From: Streptosporangiaceae bacterium
GTDB taxonomy: Bacteria > Actinomycetota > Actinomycetes > Streptosporangiales > Streptosporangiaceae
Assembly: GCA_030038715.1 (NCBI GenBank)
Contig: JASHSO010000082.1
Location: 1-6,189 of the forward strand
Length of the DNA: 6,189 nt
Direction: 5' to 3'
Shown here: positions 1 through 4,987 of the stretch, piece after piece
How positions within the stretch are numbered: position 1 is the stretch's first letter
Layout of the letters: each line of letters starts with the position of its first letter
Program-made: the position numbers and the translations under genes
Notes under the pieces: generated by a model
Seen by the model: the letters and a program-made list of their open reading frames with translations, nothing else
Database searches by the model: none
What the model was told of the DNA's origin: nothing

Positions 1-96
1 TCACGCCCGACGGCGCCGGGCCGGTCACGCCCGACTGCGCCGGGCAGGTTACGCTCGACGACGCCGGGCCGGTCACGCCCGACGGGGCCGGGCAGG
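1..96. repeat. 24-bp tandem repeat array, four copies, upstream of serS
   Basis: Four adjacent 24-bp units lie at 1-24, 25-48, 49-72 and 73-96. They differ from each other at a handful of positions. Two shortened, decayed units sharing the GCCGGGCAGG or ATCGGGCGG core follow at 97-114 and from 115. Units alternate C and A at unit position 22 (GGCCGG, GGCAGG, GGCCGG, GGCAGG), which suggests growth by duplication of a 48-bp double unit. Each unit contains a 5-bp inverted repeat (GCCCG, 7-nt loop, CGGGC; 5-9 with 17-21 in the first unit). It is kept in all four, with a G-T wobble in the third. The array starts at base 1, so more copies may lie outside the window. The period is a multiple of three, so it could also encode an octapeptide repeat. 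Confidence 0.93.
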
Positions 97-179
97 CAGC
101 GGGCGCCGGGCAGGCATCGGGCGGCCGTTATCGCAACGCGTCGGCAGGGCCGCACGACTACAATCGCGCGGGTGATTGA
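3..179 (+). CDS. possible C-terminal tail of an upstream gene (octapeptide repeats), incomplete
   Basis: This is a tentative call. Reading from base 3, the 24-bp repeats give an octapeptide of the form TPDGAGPV (TPDGAGPV, TPDCAGQV, TLDDAGPV, TPDGAGQA). A short non-repetitive tail ending HDYNRAGD follows, with a TGA at 177-179 that overlaps the serS start by 8 nt. In the repeats this frame has almost only G or C in third codon positions, as real genes here do. However, the other two forward frames are also open across the array. One runs in frame into serS, and the other stops at 173-175 in a GTGA overlap with the serS start. Unit-to-unit differences do not concentrate at third positions, and the bias disappears after position 99. 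The stretch may therefore be non-coding. No function can be assigned. Confidence 0.27.
   Translation, partial: TPDGAGPVTPDCAGQVTLDDAGPVTPDGAGQAAGAGQASGGRYRNASAGPHDYNRAGD
159..171 (+). promoter_or_regulatory. putative -10 element for a leaderless serS transcript
   Basis: TACAAT at 159-164 matches the actinobacterial TANNNT -10 pattern. It is followed by exactly 7 nt and then the GTG start at 172, so transcription would begin at or next to the first base of the start codon. No Shine-Dalgarno-like purine tract precedes the GTG, which fits leaderless translation. No clear -35 hexamer is visible 16-19 nt upstream, as is common for actinobacterial promoters. Confidence 0.55.
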
Positions 180-1419
180 CCTTAAGGCTGCCCGATCTGA
201 CCCCGAGGCGTACCGGGCCGCGCTGGCCAGGCGCGGCGCCGCCGAGGACTTCGACGCGCTGCTGGACGCCGACTCGCGCTGGCGGTCACTGACCGAGCGT
301 TCAGAGGCACTGCGCTCGGCCCAGAAGAGTTCGTCGCGGGGAAAGCCGACTCCCGAGCAAATCGAACAGCTACGCCAGCTCCGGGACGAGCTTGACCAGG
401 CGCAGGAGGACTTGGCTCAGGCGACCCAGCACCGTGACGCGCTGCTCGCGAGGATCCCGAACCTGCCCGATCCTACGGCCGCCGACGGCATGGACGAGGA
501 AGATGCTCAGTTGGTCAGGACGTGGGGTGAACGGCCGAAATTCGAGTTCGAGCTGCGCGACACCACCGAGCTTGGGTCTGCGCTCGGCTGGATCGACATG
601 GCCAGGGGCGCCAGGCTGTCCGGCTCGCGGTTCGCCTACCGGATTGGTGACGTTGCCTTGGCGGAGATGGCGTTGTATCGGTACGTGATCGACAAGCTGA
701 CCCGACGCGGGTTCCTGCTGGTGCTGCCGCCGGTGCTGGCGGGTGAGCGCGCCATGTACGGTACCGGCTTCCTGCCGACCGAGGAATCCAACCTGTATCA
801 CCTCGAGCATGACGACCTGTACCTGACCGGGACGTCGGAGGTGGCGCTAGCCGGGATCCACACCGATGAACGGCTCGAAGAGGACCAGCTTCCCGCAAGG
901 TACACGGCGTTCACCACGAATTTCCGGCGTGAGGCAGGGGCGGCAGGCAAGGACACCAGGGGCATGTTCCGGGTGCACCAGTTCGACAAGGTCGAGATGT
1001 TCGTCTACTGCCTGCCAGAGGAGTCCCGACAGATCCACGACACACTGCTGTCCTACGAGGAAGAGATCGCCCAGGAACTCGGCCTGCCCTACCGCGTCAT
1101 GAACATCGCGGTCGGCGATCTCGGCGCGCCTGCCGCGAAGAAATACGACATCGAGGCGTGGTTCCCCGTGCAACGGCGCTACCGGGAAGTCACCTCGTGC
1201 TCGAACACGACCGACTACCAGGCTCGACGACTGAACATCAGGTTCCGCCGTGACGGCAAGCTGGAGTTCGTGCACACGCTGAATGGCACCGGGGCGACTG
1301 CCCGGGCCCTGCTGTCGATCATGGAGAACTTCCAGGACGAGGCCGGGACCGTAGCCGTGCCGGAGACGCTGCAGCGGTTCGGCGCCCCTGCCACGATCGG
1401 AACTCCGCCTGGAGGCTGA
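172..1419 (+). CDS. serS: serine--tRNA ligase (SerRS), class II aminoacyl-tRNA synthetase
   Basis: The enzyme charges tRNA-Ser (and tRNA-Sec where present) with serine via seryl-adenylate, in the cytoplasm. The 415 residues match the usual bacterial length. The N-terminus MIDLKAARSDPEAYRAAL is the standard SerRS opening, which supports the GTG start. Residues about 30-98 form the long, charged, two-helix coiled-coil arm that grips the tRNA variable arm. The catalytic domain shows the serine-binding TSE motif (221-223, in TGTSEVALAG), motif 2 (251-281: FRREAG, GKDTRG, RVHQFDKVEMF) and the CSNTTDYQARR segment (343-353, approximately). Motif 3 is around N371-L380 with the ATP-binding arginine R378. 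Motif 3 reads NGTGATARALLSIMENFQ rather than the NGTLATTRW form I associate with mycobacterial and Streptomyces housekeeping SerRS. It may therefore belong to another subgroup or be a second copy. No Shine-Dalgarno site is present, so translation is probably leaderless. Confidence 0.96.
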   Translation: MIDLKAARSDPEAYRAALARRGAAEDFDALLDADSRWRSLTERSEALRSAQKSSSRGKPTPEQIEQLRQLRDELDQAQEDLAQATQHRDALLARIPNLPDPTAADGMDEEDAQLVRTWGERPKFEFELRDTTELGSALGWIDMARGARLSGSRFAYRIGDVALAEMALYRYVIDKLTRRGFLLVLPPVLAGERAMYGTGFLPTEESNLYHLEHDDLYLTGTSEVALAGIHTDERLEEDQLPARYTAFTTNFRREAGAAGKDTRGMFRVHQFDKVEMFVYCLPEESRQIHDTLLSYEEEIAQELGLPYRVMNIAVGDLGAPAAKKYDIEAWFPVQRRYREVTSCSNTTDYQARRLNIRFRRDGKLEFVHTLNGTGATARALLSIMENFQDEAGTVAVPETLQRFGAPATIGTPPGG

Positions 1420-1430
1420 CCGCCCGCGAA

Positions 1431-1452
1431 GCCGACTGGGAGCCTAGTCGGC
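1431..1452. terminator. hairpin between convergent serS and S53 peptidase genes
   Basis: GCCGACT at 1431-1437 is the exact inverse complement of AGTCGGC at 1446-1452. The stem can extend inward by G-T and G-C pairs to about 9 bp with a 4-nt loop. It lies 11 nt after the serS stop and covers the stop codon of the opposing peptidase gene (1444-1446). There is no T-run on either side, so it would be a U-tract-less, possibly bidirectional terminator. The position supports that role; activity is inferred. Confidence 0.45.
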
Positions 1453-3012
1453 TGCCAGCCTGGTCAGCAGGGCCGAGCCTTCGGGCACGCCCAGCCCGCT
1501 GCAAGCATCCCAGCCGGGTCCGGCCGCGTAGGCCCCGTTGTTGCCCTTAGTGATGTCACGCAGCCCTGTCACCGGTTCGGCCGGCTCGATGCCCTGGTAC
1601 AGCGACTGTTGCACCAGCCCCAGCGGCTGGCCGAGCGACTGGACCAGCCTGCAGGTCAGCGCGGCCCACAGCGGAGCGACCGCGCTCGTTCCTCCGACTA
1701 TCGTCTGCTGGCCATCCACCAGCACCTGGTAGCCGGTCTGCGGGTCGGCGTTACCGGCGACGTCGGGAACGCCCCGGCCGGTCCCGCCGCCCGGCGCGGC
1801 CGGGACACCGGCGTTGTCCTGCCATCCGGGCAGCGGGAACGCTGTGCTGACACCGCCGCCGGTGGCGCCGCCGCCCGCCCCGTCATTCCAGACCGTCTCC
1901 GAGATCACGGCACCGGTCGCCACGTCGGCGTCCAGACTGGTTCCGCCGCAGGCCAGGGCGTGCGGGCTGGAGGCAGGGAAGTCGGTGTGCGGCTGCCCGT
2001 CGCTGACCCCGTCGCTGCTGCCGTTGTCGCCCGCAGCCACGCACACGGTCACGCCCAGCGCTGCACCGTCGGCGATCGCCTCGTCCAGCGCCGACATGGC
2101 CTGCGCGGTCCAGGCTGACTCCGACTGGCCCCAGCTGATGCTGACCGCGACCGGGGTTGGCGATGCGTGAACGGCCGTGGTCACCGCGTCCACGAATCCC
2201 TGGTCGGTGTTGGGCGCGAAGTAGACGAGCTGAGCCGCGCCGGGCGCGACGGACCCGATCACCTCGATGTCGAGTAGCACTTCGGCGTCGGCCCCCTGCG
2301 GCGCCTGGCCGGGGACATTGCTGGCGCCGTCGACGCCCACAGCGGTCACCGACGGCGTCGCGATGCCGAGACCGGAGAAATAGGCATCGAGGTCTGAGGC
2401 GGCGAAGCCGCCGCCCAGCTCGATGATCGCCACTGTGCGGCCGGAGCCGTCGGTGCCGGCCGGGAACTGGTAGACGGCAGCCACCTGGGGCGGGGTGTAG
2501 GTGACCTGGACGGCGGCGGGGTCGGCAAACCTGATCTGCGAGGTGGCTTGCGGCCTGTCGTCCAGGCCGAGTACCGCGACCAACGGGCCGTCCAGCTCGG
2601 CTGGAATCCGCAGCCCGCCAGTGCGCTGCCGGTGGCTTACCACCGTGCCGCCCGGTCCCGGGCTCGTGACGAGCCGCAGGTCCGCGCCGAACACGGCGGC
2701 CAGCGCGGTCACGGGTCCGGCGATGGTCATCCGGCGCGATCCCGGGTCGCTCCAGGTGACGTCGATGGCGGGTTCCAGCCTGGTCAGCACCGAAGCGATC
2801 AAGTCGTGGTCGGCTTGGCGTCCGCCATAGCGCTCGCGCAGCTCGGCGCGGGACAACGCAAGCGGTGCGCCGCCGGCGTCCAGCGGAAGCGCCGCGATCC
2901 TGCGGGTGACGAGGGTGAGCTCGATCCGCTGGCCGGGGCTCGGCGCCCCGCCAGGGGCGGCCAGCGGAAGCCGTTCACTTCCAGGCAGGGGAACGAACGA
3001 AGCAGCGACCAT
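1444..3012 (-). CDS. S53 family peptidase (sedolisin / kumamolisin-like), with pro-domain
   Basis: This is a serine-carboxyl endopeptidase of the subtilisin fold, normally active at acid pH after removal of its own pro-domain. The 522 residues begin with the pro-kumamolisin activation domain (about 5-150; SFVPLPGSERLP is the usual family opening). The catalytic domain runs from about 160 to the end. The full catalytic set is visible: E244 and D248 in AEVLLDIEV, oxyanion D329 in VAAGDNGSSDG, and nucleophile S443 in GGTSAVAPLWA. The C-terminal calcium site is present (D486-I487 in RDITKGNNG, then GPGWDACSGLG with D502). There is no hydrophobic signal peptide or lipobox, as in several kumamolisins, so the export route is unclear. 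The ATG at 3012 is preceded only by a weak AGGCGG about 11 nt upstream. The gene converges on serS and follows the zinc-ribbon gene after 92 bp. Confidence 0.95.
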   Translation of the reverse strand: MVAASFVPLPGSERLPLAAPGGAPSPGQRIELTLVTRRIAALPLDAGGAPLALSRAELRERYGGRQADHDLIASVLTRLEPAIDVTWSDPGSRRMTIAGPVTALAAVFGADLRLVTSPGPGGTVVSHRQRTGGLRIPAELDGPLVAVLGLDDRPQATSQIRFADPAAVQVTYTPPQVAAVYQFPAGTDGSGRTVAIIELGGGFAASDLDAYFSGLGIATPSVTAVGVDGASNVPGQAPQGADAEVLLDIEVIGSVAPGAAQLVYFAPNTDQGFVDAVTTAVHASPTPVAVSISWGQSESAWTAQAMSALDEAIADGAALGVTVCVAAGDNGSSDGVSDGQPHTDFPASSPHALACGGTSLDADVATGAVISETVWNDGAGGGATGGGVSTAFPLPGWQDNAGVPAAPGGGTGRGVPDVAGNADPQTGYQVLVDGQQTIVGGTSAVAPLWAALTCRLVQSLGQPLGLVQQSLYQGIEPAEPVTGLRDITKGNNGAYAAGPGWDACSGLGVPEGSALLTRLAAD

Positions 3013-3057
3013 AGTTGTTTCTACCGCCTATCCGACTCCGGTGCCGGTTGTCCGGGC

Positions 3058-3095
3058 GACCCCAAGGCGCGTCGCGGCATCGCAACGCCGGGTCG
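3058..3095 (-). other. inverted repeats in the spacer between the zinc-ribbon and S53 genes
   Basis: On the minus strand, a 7-bp stem with one wobble (3082-3088 with 3069-3075, 6-nt loop) begins about 17 nt after the zinc-ribbon stop. A 6-bp outer pairing (CGACCC at 3057-3062 with GGGTCG at 3090-3095) can enclose it. No T-run follows. It could end or attenuate transcription from the zinc-ribbon gene, or lie in the peptidase leader. In such G+C-rich DNA, chance pairing is a real alternative. Confidence 0.3.
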
Positions 3096-3104
3096 ACAGG
3101 AACT

Positions 3105-3293
3105 TCACTCGCCCGTGAGCTCGGCGCCGCACTGCGGGCAGCGGGTCGGCGGATCCTCGTCGGCGATAGAGCCGCACTGCTGGCAGACACGGCGCAACCA
3201 GCACACGGGGTCGCCGGGCCTGTCGTCGGCTGGAGAATCGTCCTGCGGCGTCAAGTGCGGGCTATGCGGCGTTCGGCCACCAGACTCTGTCAT
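3105..3293 (-). CDS. small zinc-ribbon protein, function unknown
   Basis: The product is a 62-residue soluble protein. A polar, proline- and aspartate-rich N-terminal half (1-29) is followed by CWLRRVCQQCGSIADEDPP and a second CPQCG. Cysteines C37/C40 and C52/C55 form two CxxC knuckles 11 residues apart, which is a classic rubredoxin-like zinc ribbon. An extra cysteine, C31, lies outside the pair. Short proteins of this type, with 'CG...ADEDPPTxCPxCG', are widespread in actinobacteria with no assigned role. Binding of nucleic acid or protein is possible but unproven. The ATG at 3293 has no Shine-Dalgarno site but sits 7 nt after a TAACGT -10-like box. An internal GTG at 3206 (V30) would give a 33-residue ribbon-only product and cannot be excluded. 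The gene is divergent from hutH and upstream of the S53 peptidase on the same strand. Confidence 0.8.
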   Translation of the reverse strand: MTESGGRTPHSPHLTPQDDSPADDRPGDPVCWLRRVCQQCGSIADEDPPTRCPQCGAELTGE

Positions 3294-3314
3294 GCATCTG
3301 ACGTTACTTAGGGT
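3287..3314 (+). promoter_or_regulatory. candidate hutH promoter, overlapping the divergent zinc-ribbon promoter
   Basis: TAGGGT at 3309-3314 fits TANNNT, and CTGTCA at 3287-3292 matches TTGACA at four of six bases with a 16-bp spacer. Transcription would start near 3321, giving hutH a leader of about 39 nt that contains its ribosome binding site. The two -10 boxes are only 2 bp apart on opposite strands, so polymerase could not occupy both. This is the best candidate I can find by eye, and it is weak. Confidence 0.28.
3294..3306 (-). promoter_or_regulatory. putative -10 element for a leaderless zinc-ribbon transcript
   Basis: On the minus strand, TAACGT (plus-strand ACGTTA, 3301-3306) fits TANNNT and is followed by exactly 7 nt before the ATG at 3293. 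This is the same geometry as at serS. No purine-rich ribosome binding site lies between them. The -35 region is poor (about 3 of 6 consensus bases). Confidence 0.42.
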
Positions 3315-3345
3315 GGTGCGGTGCGGGAAAGCTTCGACTGACTCA

Positions 3346-3353
3346 GAGAAGAG
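3346..3353 (+). promoter_or_regulatory. hutH ribosome binding site
   Basis: The purine tract GAGAAGAG ends 6 nt before the ATG at 3360, good spacing for a partial Shine-Dalgarno sequence. It supports this ATG over the downstream in-frame GTG at codon 23, which would give a length closer to the start of conserved HutH homology. Confidence 0.55.
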
Positions 3354-3359
3354 CAGGCC

Positions 3360-4949
3360 ATGAACAGGTCACAGACCGCCGTGCAGATCACGCGCGCCGC
3401 GGGATCACACGAGCACTCAGTCACGGTGGGGACCGGGCCGCTGACGGCCGAGGAAGTGCTGGCGGTCGCCCGGCACGGCGCACGAGTGAAGCTGGCAGCC
3501 GACGCGTTGGCCGCGATCAGGCACGGCCGTGGCATCATCGACGCGCTGGCCGATGATGAGCAGCCGCACTACGGCGTTTCCACTGGCTTCGGCGCCCTCG
3601 CCACCAGGTTCATCCCGGCACCGATGCGCGCGCAGCTTCAGGCGAGCCTGATCCGCAGCCACGCAGCGACTACGGGTCCCGAGGTGGAGAGCGAGGTTGT
3701 CCGGGCGCTCATGCTGCTGCGGCTGCGAACTCTCGCGACCGGCCTGACCGGCGCTCGCGCCGAGACAGCGACCGCGTACGCGGCGCTGCTGAACGCACAG
3801 ATCACGCCGGTGGTGCGCGAGTACGGCAGCCTGGGCTGCTCTGGAGACCTGGCCCCGCTTGCGCATTGCGCTCTGGCGATCATGGGCGAGGGAGAGGTAA
3901 GAAACGGGAACGGGGCGCTCCAGCGGGCTGCCGACGCGCTAGCCGAGGCCGGGATCACGCCGGTCGAGTTGCGGGAGAAGGAGGGCCTAGCGCTCATCAA
4001 CGGAACCGACGGCATGCTCGGGATGCTGGTCCTGGCGCTCGATGACCTGCGCGGCCTGCTGACGGTCGCCGACATCACCGCCGCTATGAGCGTCGAAGGA
4101 CTGCTCGGCACCGATGCCGTGTTCGCCGCTGACCTGCAGGAGCTTCGTCCGCATCCGGGCCAGGCGGTGGCGGCCGCCAACATGCGCACGCTGCTGGCCG
4201 CCAGCGCGATCATGGCGAGCCATCGCGGGCCGGAGTGCACCAGAGTGCAGGACGCCTACTCACTGCGTTGCGCTCCCCAGGTAGCCGGCGCGGCCCGCGA
4301 CACTGCCGACCACGCAGCGCTCGTGGCATCCCGTGAGCTGGCCGCGGCTATCGACAACCCGGTCATCACCCCGGACGGCCGGGTGGAGTCGAACGGGAAC
4401 TTCCACGGCGCGCCGCTCGGTTACGTGCTGGACTTCCTAGCCATTGCGGTCGCAGACCTGGCCAGCATGTCAGAGCGCCGGACCGATCGCTTCCTTGACG
4501 TAGCACGCAGCGGTGGGCTCACCCCGTTCCTTGCTCATGACGCCGGCGTCGACTCCGGCCACATGATCGCCCAGTACACCCAGGCGGCGATCGTGTCCGA
4601 ACTGAAGCGGCTCGCGGTACCCGCCAGCGTGGACTCGATTCCAAGCTCGGCCATGCAGGAGGATCACGTCTCGATGGGGTGGTCGGCCGCGCGCAAGCTA
4701 CGGCGGGCGCTGGACGGCCTAGCCTGCGTGCTGGCCATCGAACTGCTGACTGCGGCGCGCGGCATTGACCAGCGAGCGCCATTGGCCCCTGGGCCGGCCA
4801 CTGCAGCGGTGATCGCGGGCCTGCGAGCCCATGTGCCGGGTCCCGGTGCCGACCGGTTCCTGGCTCCGGAGATCGAGGCTGCCGTGCGGTACGTCCAGAG
4901 CGGCCAGGCCAGGGCCGCAGCGGAGTCCGTCACCGGACCACTGGGATAG
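3360..4949 (+). CDS. hutH: histidine ammonia-lyase (histidase)
   Basis: The enzyme converts L-histidine to trans-urocanate and ammonia, the first step of histidine breakdown, and acts as a cytoplasmic homotetramer in this family. The 529 residues cover the whole aromatic amino acid lyase fold. Active-site landmarks by analogy with Pseudomonas histidase are Y71 in YGVSTGFG, H101 in SLIRSHAA, N214 in INGTDGML, Q297/Y300/R303 in VQDAYSLRCAPQ, F348 in SNGNFHG and E434 in QEDHVSMG. The last of these favours histidine over phenylalanine or tyrosine. The electrophilic MIO cofactor would form from C160-S161-G162 (GCSGDLAPLAH), with cysteine where the textbook triad has alanine. The first 17 or so residues extend beyond the usual start. 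No hutU, hutI, hutG or regulator gene is nearby, so the rest of the pathway must lie elsewhere. It diverges from the zinc-ribbon gene by 66 bp and converges on the glycosyltransferase gene with a 38-bp gap. Confidence 0.95.
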   Translation: MNRSQTAVQITRAAGSHEHSVTVGTGPLTAEEVLAVARHGARVKLAADALAAIRHGRGIIDALADDEQPHYGVSTGFGALATRFIPAPMRAQLQASLIRSHAATTGPEVESEVVRALMLLRLRTLATGLTGARAETATAYAALLNAQITPVVREYGSLGCSGDLAPLAHCALAIMGEGEVRNGNGALQRAADALAEAGITPVELREKEGLALINGTDGMLGMLVLALDDLRGLLTVADITAAMSVEGLLGTDAVFAADLQELRPHPGQAVAAANMRTLLAASAIMASHRGPECTRVQDAYSLRCAPQVAGAARDTADHAALVASRELAAAIDNPVITPDGRVESNGNFHGAPLGYVLDFLAIAVADLASMSERRTDRFLDVARSGGLTPFLAHDAGVDSGHMIAQYTQAAIVSELKRLAVPASVDSIPSSAMQEDHVSMGWSAARKLRRALDGLACVLAIELLTAARGIDQRAPLAPGPATAAVIAGLRAHVPGPGADRFLAPEIEAAVRYVQSGQARAAAESVTGPLG

Positions 4950-4987
4950 TCGCCCGGACCACTGGGATACCCTCCCGGACCCCCGGC
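4933..4987. repeat. 21-bp-period direct repeat across the hutH stop codon
   Basis: CCGGACCACTGGGATA occurs at 4933-4948 and again, identical, at 4954-4969. A third, truncated copy (CCGGACC) starts at 4975, so the period is 21 bp. The first copy encodes the last HutH residues (TGPLG) and most of its TAG stop. The second repeats them out of use downstream, with TAC in place of TAG. It fills almost all of the 38-bp gap to the convergent glycosyltransferase gene. Confidence 0.85.

Noticed and set aside
1..96. CRISPR array
   Set aside because: Units are adjacent with no spacers between them, so this is a plain tandem repeat.
1..171. T-box or other riboswitch ahead of serS
   Set aside because: No T-box sequence, specifier stem or terminator/antiterminator pair is visible, and the -10 box next to the GTG leaves no leader RNA.
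847..1275. 142-codon minus-strand frame inside serS
   Set aside because: It mirrors the strongly conserved SerRS motif 2 region; the open frame is a by-product of codon bias.
3105..3206. 33-residue alternative zinc-ribbon product from an internal GTG
   Set aside because: No Shine-Dalgarno sequence or -10 box precedes this GTG, while the ATG at 3293 has a well-spaced -10 element; kept only as a caveat.
1444..3293. Toxin, defence or peptide-modification system made of the zinc ribbon plus S53 peptidase
   Set aside because: The two genes are separated by 92 bp with inverted repeats. No precursor peptide, immunity gene or partner enzyme is visible, and both protein types commonly occur alone.
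2548..3363. 271-codon plus-strand reading frame spanning the 5' half of the S53 gene, the spacer and the zinc-ribbon gene
   Set aside because: It is antisense to two well-supported genes, shows no recognisable domain, and has the arginine/proline/glycine-rich composition of a shadow frame in G+C-rich DNA.
3638..4240. 200-codon minus-strand frame inside hutH
   Set aside because: It is antisense to conserved HutH active-site sequence. Its Ser/Ala/Arg-rich composition is typical of a complementary-strand artefact, and no ribosome binding site or domain is seen.
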